Shown here piece by piece: positions 45,272 to 54,336 of a DNA stretch of 64,000 nucleotides. A model generated the notes under the pieces. The model worked only from the letters and a program-made list of their open reading frames with translations, made no database searches and was not told where the DNA came from. The DNA comes from Martelella radicis. GTDB taxonomy: Bacteria > Pseudomonadota > Alphaproteobacteria > Rhizobiales > Rhizobiaceae. The position numbers and the translations under genes are program-made. Numbering within the stretch: position 1 is the stretch's first letter; the number at the start of each line of letters is the position of its first letter. The DNA lies in contig NZ_JACIDZ010000001.1 in NCBI RefSeq assembly GCF_014196625.1, positions 186,001 to 250,000 of the forward strand, read 5' to 3'.

Positions 45272-47155
45272 TCAATCGGCCATGGCCTCTTCATATTCGG
45301 CCGAAAGCGTGAGCCATTCTTCCTCGATCTTGGCAAGCTCCGCCGCCGCGTTGGCGCGGGCCTGGATCATCACCTTGGCCTTTTCCGGCGCTTTTTCATA
45401 AAGCTTCGGATCGGCAAGGTCGGCATCGAGCCTGGCGATGATCTGTTCGATCTTTGCCGTCTTCTTCTCGGCCGTGTCGATCTTCTTCTTCAAGGGCGCA
45501 AGGGCGGCGCGGCGTTCGGCGGCACTCTTGCGCTGCACGGATTTCGAGCGCGCCTCGGCATTGGGTGCTTCAGCCTTCTGCGCCTTTCTGCCGCCGGAGA
45601 CGATCAGGTCGCGGTAATCCTCCAGATCGCCGTCATAGGCCTTGACCGTGCCGTCATGGACGAGCCAGAGCCGGTCGACCGTCGCCTCAATCAGGTGCCG
45701 GTCGTGCGAGATCAGGATCACGGCGCCGGGATAGTCGTTCAGCGCCCGCACCAGTGCATTGCGGCTGTCGATGTCGAGGTGGTTGGTCGGCTCGTCGAGG
45801 ATCAGCAGGTTCGGTGCGTGGAAGGCGGCAAGGCCCATCAGAAGCCGCGCCTTCTCGCCGCCGGAAAGGTCACGCGCGGGCGTATCCATTTTTTCCGTCG
45901 CCAGGCCCATCTGCGCCACGCGGGCGCGCACCTTCGGCTCGGTTGCCGTCGGCATCAGCTTGCGCACATGGGCAACCGCGCTTTCGTCCGGCACGAGATC
46001 GTCGATCTGGTGCTGGGCGAAGAAGCCGGTCGAAAGATGCGGCGCGAGTTTCAGCGTGCCCGATTCCGGCTTCAGCCGCCCGGAAATGAACTTGGCGAAG
46101 GTCGACTTGCCGTTGCCGTTGGCGCCCAGAAGCGCGATCCGATCGTCATTGTCGATCCTGAGATTGATGTCCTTGAGGATCGGCTGGCCGGGCGTATAGC
46201 CGACCGCGCCATCCTCGATGGCGATGATCGGGGAGGCGGGCTGCTTTTCCGGCTCCGGAAAGGAGAAGCCCTGGACGTGATCCTCGATCACCGCGGCGAC
46301 CGTGCCCATCTTCTCCAGCGCCTTGACGCGGCTTTGCGCCTGACGGGCCTTCGAGGCCTTGGCCTTGAACCGGTCGATGAAGCTCTGCAGGTGCTTGCGC
46401 TGCGCCTCGTTCTTGGCGCGAGCCTTCATCTGCAATTCGTCGGCCTCCGCCTTCTGCCGCTCGAACTGATCGTAGGAGCCGCGATAGAAGGTAAGCTTCT
46501 TCTGGTCGAGATGGATGATCGCGTTCGCGGCGGTGTTCAAGAGGTCGCGGTCATGGGAAATGATGATGACGCTGTAGGGGTAGCGGCGAATATAGTCTTC
46601 CAGCCAGAGCGTGCCCTCAAGGTCGAGATAGTTGGTCGGCTCGTCGAGGAGCAGGAGGTCGGGCTCGGAGAACAGCACGGCCGCAAGCGCCACGCGCATG
46701 CGCCAGCCGCCGGAGAAGGACGATGCCGGACGCTTCTGTGCCGCCTCGTCAAAGCCGAGGCCGGAGAGGATGCTTGCCGCGCGCGCTTCGGCCGAATGAG
46801 CATCGATATCGACGAGCCGTGTCTGGATCTCGGCGATGCGATGCGGATCGGTCGCGGTTTCCGCCTCCGCCATCAGCGCCGCGCGCTCCTTGTCGGCGGC
46901 CAGCACGATGTCGATCAGCGGGTCTTCCGTGCCCGGCGCTTCCTGCGCCACCTGGCCGATGCGCGCCTTCTTCGGCAGCGAGACCGTGCCGGTCTCCGGC
47001 GAAAGCGCGCCGGTCAGCACGCGGAACAGCGTCGATTTGCCCGCGCCATTGCGCCCGACAAGCCCCGCCTTCATGCCATCGGGAATGGAGACGGAAGCGT
47101 TTTCGATGAGCAGGCGGCCGGCAATGCGGACGGAAAGGTCGGATATGGAGATCAT
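45272..47155 (-). CDS. ABC-F family ATPase (YheS/Uup-like)
   Basis: The 627-residue protein has two ABC domains and no membrane helices. Walker A motifs are GRNGAGKST and GANGNGKST; signatures are FSGGWRMRVALA and LSGGEKARLLMG; Walker B are LLLLDEPTNYLD and LLILDEPTNHLD. Between them is a charged coiled-coil P-site linker (about 240-310), and at the end another coiled coil (KKKIDTAEKKTAKIEQII). ABC-F proteins act on ribosomes to resolve stalled or inhibited translation. The start is ATG 47155 (MISISDLS); the frame is open to 47269. No antibiotic resistance specificity can be read from it. Confidence 0.9.
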   Translation of the reverse strand: MISISDLSVRIAGRLLIENASVSIPDGMKAGLVGRNGAGKSTLFRVLTGALSPETGTVSLPKKARIGQVAQEAPGTEDPLIDIVLAADKERAALMAEAETATDPHRIAEIQTRLVDIDAHSAEARAASILSGLGFDEAAQKRPASSFSGGWRMRVALAAVLFSEPDLLLLDEPTNYLDLEGTLWLEDYIRRYPYSVIIISHDRDLLNTAANAIIHLDQKKLTFYRGSYDQFERQKAEADELQMKARAKNEAQRKHLQSFIDRFKAKASKARQAQSRVKALEKMGTVAAVIEDHVQGFSFPEPEKQPASPIIAIEDGAVGYTPGQPILKDINLRIDNDDRIALLGANGNGKSTFAKFISGRLKPESGTLKLAPHLSTGFFAQHQIDDLVPDESAVAHVRKLMPTATEPKVRARVAQMGLATEKMDTPARDLSGGEKARLLMGLAAFHAPNLLILDEPTNHLDIDSRNALVRALNDYPGAVILISHDRHLIEATVDRLWLVHDGTVKAYDGDLEDYRDLIVSGGRKAQKAEAPNAEARSKSVQRKSAAERRAALAPLKKKIDTAEKKTAKIEQIIARLDADLADPKLYEKAPEKAKVMIQARANAAAELAKIEEEWLTLSAEYEEAMAD

Positions 47156-47240
47156 GGCTGCGGTTTTGTCCGAAACCGTGCGGTTTTGCAAGAGAGGAGG
47201 CACCAAGAGGGAAGTTGCTTTTCGCCTCGGCACGGCTGGC

Positions 47241-47287
47241 TTGACGCGGGTCAATGCCAATCTACGCAAATGCGTTTATGCGCATAG
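47241..47287 (+). promoter_or_regulatory. FNR-type box and candidate ArsR operator of the arsR operon
   Basis: TTGACGCGGGTCAA at 47241-47254 is a perfect palindrome of the FNR/FixK class (TTGAC-N4-GTCAA). Just downstream, 47270-47285 contain ATGCG, 6 nt, CGCAT, which could be the ArsR operator. A start of transcription near 47287 would put the FNR-type box close to -40, so oxygen and metal signals may both control this operon. Confidence 0.55.
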
Positions 47288-47318
47288 GCAGTAGTCGTCT
47301 CGACAGGAGGAAGATCCG

Positions 47319-47609
47319 GTGGTCATTGACGTTCTCTCGGCGCTTGCCGAACCCACGCGGCTTTCGGCACTGCGCATTCTCGCCGACGGCGGAGAGCATT
47401 GCGTCTGCGCCCTGATGCGCGCCTGCGGGGCAAGCCAGTCGCGCATGTCGCGGCATATGGCGGTGCTGAAGGCCGCGGGCCTGGTCGTCGACCGTCGCGA
47501 CGCGCAATGGGTCCGCTACCGCCTCAATCCGGCGCTTGATGCCGAAACCCTGGCTTTGCTTGATGCGGCGGTGGCTTGCGCAAAGGCAAATGAGAGGAGG
47601 GCGGCATGA
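47319..47609 (+). CDS. ArsR-family metal/metalloid-responsive regulator
   Basis: The 96-residue winged-helix protein contains the HCVCALM segment at about residues 27-33, equivalent to the ELCVCDL metal site of ArsR repressors, so metal or As(III) sensing is likely. The recognition helix follows (SQSRMSRHMAVL). Translation starts at GTG 47319 with AGGAGGAAG upstream. Its stop overlaps the permease start (ATGA). ArsR proteins leave the operator when bound to metal, which here would turn on the permease and thioredoxin-like genes. Confidence 0.88.
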   Translation: MVIDVLSALAEPTRLSALRILADGGEHCVCALMRACGASQSRMSRHMAVLKAAGLVVDRRDAQWVRYRLNPALDAETLALLDAAVACAKANERRAA

Positions 47610-48664
47610 GCATATCCGTTGAAAAGACAACGTCCTCGGGACCGCAATGGTTTTGGCATGCGGTGGTGATCGCGGCGCTCGCCGCCTGGTGGGGCGCCTA
47701 CCGGATGCTTCAGCCTTTCGCGGAATTCCTTGTGTCGCTGCTGCCGGTCGAGCGGTCCAGCCATACCGGGGAGGCCCTGGCATTCTTCTTCTACGATGTT
47801 CCCAAGGTGCTGATGCTGTTGGCGCTGATCGTCTTTGCGATGGGCGTTGTCCGCAGCTTCTTCAGCCCGGAGAAGACGCGCGCGCTGCTGGCCGGCAGGG
47901 CCGAGGGGGTCGGCAATGGCCTTGCCGCCGGGCTTGGCGTGCTCACCCCGTTCTGTTCGTGTTCGGCGGTCCCGCTCTTCATCGGTTTCGTGTCAGCTGG
48001 CGTCCCGCTCGGCGTTACATTTTCATTTCTGATCGCCGCGCCGATGGTCAACGAAGTGGCGCTCGTCCTGCTCTTCGGCCTCGTCGGCTGGCCGGTCGCG
48101 CTCACCTATCTGGGCTTCGGGCTCGCGATCGCCATTGTGGCCGGCTATGTCGTCGGCAGGCTGCATCTGGAAGGCTGGCTGCAGGACTGGGTGCGCGAAC
48201 TTCATATTGGCGGGAACGCCGCCGATGCGCTCGATGACGGACCCATGAGCATGACGGAGCGATACCGGCTCGGCCTTGCAGCCCTGAAGGACATTGTAGG
48301 CAGGGTATGGCTGTGGATCCTGCTCGGCATTGCCATGGGCGCGCTGATCCACGGCTATGTGCCGGAGCGGTTGATGACCGGTATCATGGGCGCGGATGCC
48401 TGGTGGAGCGTTCCCGCCGCCGTGCTGGTGGGCATCCCGATGTATACGAACGCTGCCGGCGTGGTGCCGATTGTCGAGGCCCTGCTGGGCAAGGGCGCGG
48501 CGCTCGGCACGGTGCTCGCCTTCATGATGTCGGTGATCGCGCTGAGCCTGCCGGAAATGATCATCCTGCGCCAGGTGCTGACGCTTCGCCTGATCGCTGT
48601 TTTCATCGGCGTTGTCGCCACCGGCATCCTGCTGGTCGGGTTTCTTTTCAACATATTGTTCTAA
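47606..48664 (+). CDS. Permease of the DUF318/ArsP type
   Basis: The 352-residue membrane protein has about eight to ten helices in two related halves (GVLTPFCSCSAVPLF and GIPMYTNAAGVVPI mark the inverted repeats). The FCSCS motif is the Cys pair typical of the ArsP/SO_0444 group, which exports methylarsenite or other soft metals. It overlaps the arsR gene and is followed 7 bp later by a thioredoxin-like gene, the usual three-gene set of this family. The exact substrate cannot be assigned. Confidence 0.88.
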   Translation: MSISVEKTTSSGPQWFWHAVVIAALAAWWGAYRMLQPFAEFLVSLLPVERSSHTGEALAFFFYDVPKVLMLLALIVFAMGVVRSFFSPEKTRALLAGRAEGVGNGLAAGLGVLTPFCSCSAVPLFIGFVSAGVPLGVTFSFLIAAPMVNEVALVLLFGLVGWPVALTYLGFGLAIAIVAGYVVGRLHLEGWLQDWVRELHIGGNAADALDDGPMSMTERYRLGLAALKDIVGRVWLWILLGIAMGALIHGYVPERLMTGIMGADAWWSVPAAVLVGIPMYTNAAGVVPIVEALLGKGAALGTVLAFMMSVIALSLPEMIILRQVLTLRLIAVFIGVVATGILLVGFLFNILF

Positions 48665-48671
48665 GGAGGCA

Positions 48672-48911
48672 ATGATGGTTTCGGTCAAAATCTATGGTCC
48701 AGGCTGCAAGCGTTGCGAGGCGACGGCGAAGCTGGTGGAAGAAGCGGCAGCGCTGAGGCACGTCGCGGTAAGCCTGGAAAAAGTCACCGATCCTAGAGAG
48801 ATCGCGATGGCCGGCGTGATGTCGACGCCCGGCGTCGCCATTGACGGCAGGCTGGTTCACACCGGCGGTCTGCCCGACCGGAAAAAGGTCGAGGGCTGGT
48901 TTGCCGCCTGA
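48672..48911 (+). CDS. Small thioredoxin-fold protein
   Basis: The 79-residue protein fits the thioredoxin_3/MTH895 type of minimal thioredoxin: strand VSVKIYG, redox motif CKRC (about residues 12-15), and the cis-Pro region MSTPGVAIDG. It could reduce disulfides or hand metal to the adjacent permease. The Shine-Dalgarno AAGGAGG precedes ATG 48672; a second ATG follows at once. Confidence 0.85.
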   Translation: MMVSVKIYGPGCKRCEATAKLVEEAAALRHVAVSLEKVTDPREIAMAGVMSTPGVAIDGRLVHTGGLPDRKKVEGWFAA

Positions 48912-48932
48912 GCGCGCGGGTCGTCCGCGCCC

Positions 48933-49445
48933 TCAGGCGAACGGACGGCCGTTCTCGCTTCTGAGGAAATAGATGAGGTCGATTGCCAGTGACGGCTGGC
49001 CGAGCATGGTCAGCATGGCATGCGCCTGGCCGCGATGATGGGTCTGGTGGTTGAAGAAATGCGCGAGCGTCGTCTGGAACCGGTCGGTGTGGCTTTCCGG
49101 CGGATTGCCGCGCTGGTAGGAAAACGTGCCGCCGATCCGTGCCTCGTCCATGCCGTCGAGGAAGGTGATGATCTTGCGGTCCTCGCGAACGCGGTCTTCC
49201 CGCAGCGCGGCGAAATCATCGTGGAGGATGGTGTCGAGTTTGACCGGACCCGTATCCCCGCCCTCAAACCGGGTCATCCAGACCCGATCGGCGTAGAGCA
49301 CGTGGTTGAGCGTGGCGTGGAGCGAGCGGAAGAAGGCGCCGAGATCGCGCTTGCGTTCGTCGTCGGAAAGGTCTGTCGCCGCGTCATAGACCATGGCGTT
49401 GGCCCAGGCATTATAGGCGGCGAACATGCGATAGTGTTGCAACAT
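48933..49445 (-). CDS. DinB-family protein
   Basis: The 170-residue protein has the four-helix DinB/YfiT fold with metal-binding histidines in TLNHVLYAD and HFFNHQTHHRGQ. Members include thiol-dependent enzymes such as bacillithiol or mycothiol transferases, but none is established in this lineage. I start at ATG 49445 (MLQHYRMFAAYNAWAN), the family's usual beginning; the frame is open to 49553. Confidence 0.85.
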   Translation of the reverse strand: MLQHYRMFAAYNAWANAMVYDAATDLSDDERKRDLGAFFRSLHATLNHVLYADRVWMTRFEGGDTGPVKLDTILHDDFAALREDRVREDRKIITFLDGMDEARIGGTFSYQRGNPPESHTDRFQTTLAHFFNHQTHHRGQAHAMLTMLGQPSLAIDLIYFLRSENGRPFA

Positions 49446-49549
49446 GGGTCTGTCTCTTGCGTGGCGGAGGCGCCGATCATAGTGCAAGCCTGGCCGTCCG
49501 GCACATGAAAACATGCGATGGCGGATATCAGCCGGCCTGATGGGCCCTG

Positions 49550-49903
49550 TCATGCCACGGCGCGGCGGCGGTCTTTTTCGCGTTCAAGGATCGAGAGCGC
49601 GTCGAGCCTGGCGATCGGCAGGCCGCTCGGAATGTCGCCGGAAAGCTGCAGCGCGAGGTAACGCCCGCAGCAGACCCTGAGAAACGAGGTGAAATTGCCG
49701 CTGTCGTGGCCAGCTTCGAGGGCTTCGTGATAGAGTTTGGCGATCAACTGCGTGGTGGCCAGCCCGTCGCGACCGCCGATCTCGGCAAGCACGTTCCAGA
49801 AGAAATTCTCCAGCCTGACGCTTGTCACCATGCCGTCGATGCGGATCGAGCGCGTGGCGCTCTCCCAAAGCGACGGATCAGCCTCGATGAACAGTCTGCA
49901 CAT
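49550..49903 (-). CDS. Ribbon-helix-helix domain protein
   Basis: The 117-residue protein resembles the RHH_4 type: an N-terminal CRLFIEAD strand, the IRIDGMVTSVRLENFFWNVL stretch corresponding to the ribbon and first helix, and then a helical tail ending in LEREKDRRR. RHH_4 proteins are small putative DNA-binding proteins of unknown role. It lies between DinB and the DJ-1/PfpI gene, all on the minus strand. Database entries often misname members as aryl-sulfate sulfotransferase, which I do not follow. Confidence 0.7.
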   Translation of the reverse strand: MCRLFIEADPSLWESATRSIRIDGMVTSVRLENFFWNVLAEIGGRDGLATTQLIAKLYHEALEAGHDSGNFTSFLRVCCGRYLALQLSGDIPSGLPIARLDALSILEREKDRRRAVA

Positions 49904-49981
49904 GGTTTCCTCCCTGTTCTCCCGTTGGCCAGTATAGGCCGGCGCGCGCCAAAGCGATAGCGCCGCGCCGGCCTCGGCATT

Positions 49982-50551
49982 TCAGGCGTCGAGAAGCTTC
50001 ATGAACTGCCCAAGCCATGCCGGATGGGCGGGCCATGCGGGTGCGGTGACGAGGTTGCCGTCGGTCACGGCCTCGGTAACGGCGATGTCGGCATAGGTGC
50101 CGCCGGCAAGCTTCACCTCGGGCGAGCAGGCCGGATAGGAGGAGCATTGACGGCCCTTCAGGACATCGGCGGCGGCGAGGATCTGCGCGCCGTGGCAGAT
50201 CGCGGCCACCGGCTTGTTCGCGTCAAAGAAATGCTTCACCAGGTCGAGAACCCGCTGGTCAAGCCGCAGATATTCCGGCGCCCGCCCGCCGGGGATCACC
50301 AGCGCGTCATAGGCCGCGGGGTCGGTCGTCTCGAAATCCGCCGTCAGGGCGAAACGATGTCCGGGCTTTTCCGAATAGGTCTGGCCGCCCTCGAAATCGT
50401 GGATCGCGGTCGGAACCGTATCGCCGGCCTTCTTGCCCGGGCAGACCGCATCAACCGTGTGGCCGACCGCGAGCAGGGTCTGGAACGGCACCATGGTCTC
50501 GTAGTCTTCAGTAAAGTCACCGGTGATCATCAGGATCTTCTTCGCTGCCAT
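49982..50551 (-). CDS. DJ-1/PfpI family protein
   Basis: The 189-residue protein has the family's nucleophile Cys119 in [10 protein letters not shown], with the conserved acidic residue in the GDFTEDYE region near residue 15. The GGRAPEYLR loop is typical of the PfpI-like group with glyoxalase/deglycase or chaperone-like activity. The Shine-Dalgarno GGAGG and ATG 50551 are well spaced; the longer frame to 50566 is not needed. Confidence 0.88.
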   Translation of the reverse strand: MAAKKILMITGDFTEDYETMVPFQTLLAVGHTVDAVCPGKKAGDTVPTAIHDFEGGQTYSEKPGHRFALTADFETTDPAAYDALVIPGGRAPEYLRLDQRVLDLVKHFFDANKPVAAICHGAQILAAADVLKGRQCSSYPACSPEVKLAGGTYADIAVTEAVTDGNLVTAPAWPAHPAWLGQFMKLLDA

Positions 50552-50708
50552 TTCTTCCTCCTTCAAAAAATGACGAGGCTCAATTCTAGCAGCATTGGTC
50601 GGCGCACAGGTATTATGGACATACTACGCCGCACTCAGCCTGGCCGCGCCGGTCTTGAAACTTTTTGCGGTGCGGCACATTCTGTCTGGTAACAGAAGGA
50701 GTCATGCC

Positions 50709-51377
50709 ATGAGCCGGATCCTCTATTCGCTTCGTGGCGCCGATGGCACGGCGCCGTTCTCGCCGCATTGCTGGAAGGTTGTCCTGGCGCTGCGGCACAA
50801 GGGCCTCGATTTCGAGGAGAGGCCGGTCGGCTTTACCGATATCCCGAAGCTCGAGAACGGGTTCTCCAAGACCGTGCCTATCCTGCGGGACGGCGACCGG
50901 CTGATTTCAGACAGTTTCGCGATCGCCATCTATCTGGAGCAGACCTATCCGGACCGGCCGTCGCTGTTTTCGGGCGAGGGCGGGCTTGCCACGGCGCGCT
51001 TTGTCGAGGCCTGGGCGCTTTCGACGCTGCATCCGGCCGTGACGCGTATTGCTGTCAAACATATCCACGATATGCTCTCGCCGGTGGACCAGGCCTATTT
51101 CCGCGAAAGCCGCGAGGCCCGCCTCGGCGCGACGCTGGAAGAGGTGGTGACGGGGCGCGAGGCGGAGATCGCCGCCTTTCCCGAAAAATGCACGCCGATC
51201 CGCAATATGCTGAAATTTCAACCTTTTATAGGCGGAGACCGGCCGCTTTTTGCAGACTATATCGTCTTCGGCGCCTTCCAGTGGGCAGCGCTCACCGGCA
51301 ATACCGGCCTGCTTGACCCGAATGACCCGGTGGCGAACTGGTTCGAGCGGTGCCTCGAATTCGTTGAGCAAGGCTGA
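50709..51377 (+). CDS. Glutathione S-transferase family protein
   Basis: The 222-residue protein has an N-terminal thioredoxin-like domain (FSPHCWKVVLALRHKGLDFE, then VPILRDGDRLISDSFAIAIY) and an all-helical C-terminal domain. The SPHCWK context is like the LigE/LigF beta-etherase group, suggesting action on aromatic or ether substrates, but this is weak. AAGGAG stands 9-14 nt before ATG 50709. It is divergently placed from the DJ-1 gene. Confidence 0.85.
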   Translation: MSRILYSLRGADGTAPFSPHCWKVVLALRHKGLDFEERPVGFTDIPKLENGFSKTVPILRDGDRLISDSFAIAIYLEQTYPDRPSLFSGEGGLATARFVEAWALSTLHPAVTRIAVKHIHDMLSPVDQAYFRESREARLGATLEEVVTGREAEIAAFPEKCTPIRNMLKFQPFIGGDRPLFADYIVFGAFQWAALTGNTGLLDPNDPVANWFERCLEFVEQG

Positions 51378-51490
51378 AATTGCCATGCGTTCCGGCAGAT
51401 TCGGTTGCCTGACACGCTTCCATTTTACTTCAAACACCTCTATACACCGGCCAAATTTCCCGAAACGAGATTTGCCAGAGGACGATTGAT

Positions 51491-51913
51491 ATGGCGATTG
51501 AACGCACTTTTTCGATGATCAAGCCGGATGCCACCAAGCGCAACCTGACCGGCGCCATCACCAAGGTATTCGAGGAAAACGGCCTGCGCGTCGTCGCCTC
51601 CAAGCGCGTGTGGATGGCAAAGCGCGACGCGGAAGCCTTTTACGCTGAGCACAAGGAGCGCCCGTTCTTCGGTGAACTGGTCGAGTTCATGTGCTCCGGC
51701 CCGACCGTCGTTCAGGTTCTCGAAGGCGAAAACGCCGTTCTGAAGAACCGCGAGATCATGGGCGCGACCAACCCGGAAAAGGCCGACGAAGGCACGATCC
51801 GCAAGACCTTCGCGCTGTCCATGGGCGAGAATTCGGTCCACGGTTCCGACGCTCCGGAAACCGCAGCCCGCGAAATCGCCTTCTGGTTCTCCGAAACCGA
51901 AATCGTCGGCTGA
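51491..51913 (+). CDS. ndk: Nucleoside diphosphate kinase
   Basis: The 140-residue enzyme transfers the gamma-phosphate between nucleoside triphosphates and diphosphates. It shows the full conserved set: [11 protein letters not shown] at the start, the phosphohistidine in [12 protein letters not shown] (about residue 117) and the final ISFWFSE-like IAFWFSETE. The size is that of bacterial Ndk. A strong terminator follows. Confidence 0.97.
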   Translation: MAIERTFSMIKPDATKRNLTGAITKVFEENGLRVVASKRVWMAKRDAEAFYAEHKERPFFGELVEFMCSGPTVVQVLEGENAVLKNREIMGATNPEKADEGTIRKTFALSMGENSVHGSDAPETAAREIAFWFSETEIVG

Positions 51914-51941
51914 GGCTGATTGTTTCTTTCGGATGTCTTTG

Positions 51942-51967
51942 AAGCCCGCCGCTCTGGCGGGCTTTTT
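51942..51967 (+). terminator. Rho-independent terminator of ndk
   Basis: AAGCCCGCC, loop GCTCT, GGCGGGCTT, then a T-run: a perfect 9-bp stem. Confidence 0.9.
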
Positions 51968-52017
51968 CGTTGGGAGAGCCTGTCGCTGACAAGCGGAGCG
52001 AGCCCGCCCATTCTCCG

Positions 52018-52044
52018 TCACGCCGGACTTGATCCGGGGTCCAG
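52018..52044. repeat. Alphaproteobacterial interspersed palindrome
   Basis: The block around CCGGA-CTTGA-TCCGG (52023-52037) with flanking GTCACG and GGTCCA looks like the short dispersed element common in alphaproteobacterial intergenic DNA (GTCATCCCGGACTTGATCCG type). It sits downstream of the tyrS stop. An AAAAAGCTTTTT palindrome follows at 52052-52063. Confidence 0.6.
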
Positions 52045-52079
52045 GGCCAAAAAAAAGCTTTTTGCTGTCCGATGCCGCC

Positions 52080-53333
52080 TCAGGCCGGCTTGACCAGAAT
52101 ATGCTTTTTCTTGCCGAGCGAGAGCTTGATGACGCCGTCTTCGGTGACGGCGCCGGCGTCAACGGCCATGCGCTCGTCGGAGACGCCCTTGTCGTTGAGC
52201 TTCACCGCGCCGCCCTTGATGTGACGACGGGCCTCGCCGTTGGAGCCGGCAAGGCCGGCCTGCACCAGAAGCGTGAGGATGCCGATTCCGGCGTCAATCT
52301 CCGCCTTGCCGACTTCGATGGTCGGGAGGTTTTCGGCAAGCGCGCCTTCCTCGAAGGTCTTGCGCGCCGTCTCCGCCGCCTCGTCGGCAGCGGCGCGGCC
52401 GTGCAGCATCGCCGTCACCTCGGTGGCGAGGATCTTCTTCACCTCGTTGATCTCCGAGCCGCCGAGCGCTGAAAGCCGCGCGATCTCGTCCATCGGCAGC
52501 GTCGTGTAGAGCTTCAGGAAGCGGCCGACATCGGCGTCTTCCGTGTTGCGCCAGAACTGCCAGAAATCATAGGCCGAAAGCATGTCCGGGTTCAGCCAGA
52601 CGGCGCCATTGGCGGACTTGCCCATCTTGGCGCCGGACGATGTCGTCAAGAGCGGCGCCGTCAGGGCGTAAAGCTGCGGCGTTTCCATGCGGTGGCCGAG
52701 ATCGATGCCGTTGACGATGTTGCCCCACTGGTCGGAGCCGCCCATCTGCAGCCGGCAGCCGGTCTGCCGGTAGAGCTCGACGAAGTCATAGGCCTGCAGG
52801 ATCATGTAGTTGAATTCGAGGAAGGACAGCGACTGCTCGCGATCAAGCCGCGTCTTCACGCTCTCGAAGGAGAGCATGCGGTTGACCGAGAAATGGCGGC
52901 CGACATCGCGCAGGAATTCGAGGTAGTTGATGCCGCGCAGCCAGTCGGCATTGTTGATCATCAGGGCCGGGCTGTCGGCGCGGTCGTAATCGATGTAATT
53001 GGCAAAGACGCGCTGGATGGAGGCGATATTGTCCTCGATCATGTCGATCGTCATCAGCTTGCGCGCCTCGTCCTTGAACGAGGGATCGCCGACCATGCCC
53101 GTGCCGCCGCCCATCAGCGAGATCGGCCGGTGACCGGTCTTCTGGAACCAATGCAGCATCATGATCTGGATCAGCGAACCGGCGTGCAGGCTCGGCGCAG
53201 TCGGGTCGAAGCCGATATAGGCCGTTACCCGCTCCTTCGACAAAAGGTCATCAAGGCCGGTCTCATCGGAAATCTGGTGGATGAAACCGCGCTCGGAGAG
53301 TGTGTGCAGGAATTCGGATTTGAACGTCGACAT
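52080..53333 (-). CDS. tyrS: Tyrosyl-tRNA synthetase
   Basis: The 417-residue class I synthetase has the HIGH-like motif in PSLHAGSL and the KMSKS-like motif GAKMGKS. The tyrosine-binding segment is [11 protein letters not shown], and a C-terminal S4 RNA-binding domain carries [13 protein letters not shown]. It charges tRNA-Tyr. It is translated from ATG 53333 and is separate from the suf genes. Confidence 0.97.
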   Translation of the reverse strand: MSTFKSEFLHTLSERGFIHQISDETGLDDLLSKERVTAYIGFDPTAPSLHAGSLIQIMMLHWFQKTGHRPISLMGGGTGMVGDPSFKDEARKLMTIDMIEDNIASIQRVFANYIDYDRADSPALMINNADWLRGINYLEFLRDVGRHFSVNRMLSFESVKTRLDREQSLSFLEFNYMILQAYDFVELYRQTGCRLQMGGSDQWGNIVNGIDLGHRMETPQLYALTAPLLTTSSGAKMGKSANGAVWLNPDMLSAYDFWQFWRNTEDADVGRFLKLYTTLPMDEIARLSALGGSEINEVKKILATEVTAMLHGRAAADEAAETARKTFEEGALAENLPTIEVGKAEIDAGIGILTLLVQAGLAGSNGEARRHIKGGAVKLNDKGVSDERMAVDAGAVTEDGVIKLSLGKKKHILVKPA

Positions 53334-53556
53334 GGGGCTTACTTCGATTGCTTGAAGGAGGACGCGCGGGCTTTAGCACGGTTTCTCGGCCGTGTGCACC
53401 TGTTTTGCGGTCTATTGGCGCAAATGAGACGGACAGCCTGCCGGCTATTCTGCCATGCGGTTCTGTGTCTCCCCGCTTTTCCCCTTTCGTGCCCGTTCTG
53501 GGGTGGCTGCGTAAACTGCGGCTTGAGCGGGTCGACAATTCATAAGGAGAAAACGA

Positions 53557-53946
53557 ATGGGCAATGAAGTTTATGGCGCTTCGCCGGTAGATGCGTTGAG
53601 AGCGCTTGCGGGCAAAAGAAATCGCGAAACTTTCGAAAGGAAATTTCGTCAATTTGACGTGTGGGCTGGACCTCTGGTTTGGGGACCTTGGACAGAAGTG
53701 TGGGCCCAGTTCGGAGTAAAGGGACCGGAAGCGGACCGACATGTCAGCTATGTCAGGATCTCTTTCGATACACAATCAAACGCCCCTTCTCCGTTCCATG
53801 TGGAGATAAAGGGTGGTGACCGGTTCATCCGTTCTGTCGGTCCGGGCGAGGAAACGGTGACCGTGACCGGCAACATTTCGACCGCAATATCCATAAGATG
53901 CAAGAGTGCGACGCAAGGCCAAAATGTGCTGGTTACTGTTGGATGA
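53557..53946 (+). CDS. Small protein of unknown function
   Basis: The 129-residue protein has no signal peptide. The N-terminal part is basic and helical (DALRALAGKRNRETFERKF); the rest is predicted beta strands with a Trp-rich patch (VWAGPLVWGPWTEVW) and Ser/Thr-rich strands at the end. It may be a small beta-sandwich. I recognise no family. ATAAGGAG precedes ATG 53557 at good spacing, which supports expression. Its AT content is above that of its neighbours. Confidence 0.6.
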   Translation: MGNEVYGASPVDALRALAGKRNRETFERKFRQFDVWAGPLVWGPWTEVWAQFGVKGPEADRHVSYVRISFDTQSNAPSPFHVEIKGGDRFIRSVGPGEETVTVTGNISTAISIRCKSATQGQNVLVTVG

Positions 53947-54229
53947 GCGGCAGCAATACCACCTTGATGATCGGGTAAATCGCGTAAACGATTGAGAAAT
54001 AACCAACTATAACAAAGCCGAGAATGTTCAAAATTATGGTCACGGCTGCAAGCTTCCAGTGTTTTCGCAAAAAAACAAGATTGAGCCCCTGCAGCAAAAC
54101 CAAGACCAAAATGCCGACAGTGAGCGAATTCTCAATCGTCACGATGCCGGAAAGGCGAACGAGATAAGGAAGGAATGCGTTAATAGCCAGCCAGATCAGG
54201 AGCAATTTGAAACGTTGCAATTGGTACAT
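53933..54229 (-). CDS. Small membrane protein of unknown function
   Basis: The 98-residue product has three or four hydrophobic helices (LLLIWLAINAFLPYLV, LTVGILVLVLLQGLNLVF, VTIILNILGFVIVGYF). I chose ATG 54229 because AGGAG lies 7 nt before it. The longer frame to 54340 would have to cross a terminator hairpin at 54295-54320. The stop region overlaps the end of the convergent unknown gene by 14 bp. The two genes share a higher AT content, and no family is recognised. Confidence 0.55.
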   Translation of the reverse strand: MYQLQRFKLLLIWLAINAFLPYLVRLSGIVTIENSLTVGILVLVLLQGLNLVFLRKHWKLAAVTIILNILGFVIVGYFSIVYAIYPIIKVVLLPLIQQ

Positions 54230-54294
54230 TGTCCCGCTCCTGATCGGCCTCATGTTCAACTTATAGTCGAAATCTCCGGAAACTGAAACGTTAT

Positions 54295-54320
54295 TTCCCG
54301 GCAGCGAAAACTGCCGGGAA
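54295..54320 (-). terminator. Terminator hairpin downstream of the alpha/beta hydrolase
   Basis: TTCCCGGCAG, loop CGAAAA, CTGCCGGGAA: a perfect 10-bp stem 16 bp after the hydrolase stop on the minus strand. Confidence 0.7.
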
Positions 54321-54336
54321 TTCAAGGCGGAGTAAT

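Noticed and set aside
45197-47287. 696-codon plus frame opposite the ABC-F gene
   Set aside because: The ABC-F gene has all motifs on the minus strand; the plus frame is Arg/Gly-rich noise.
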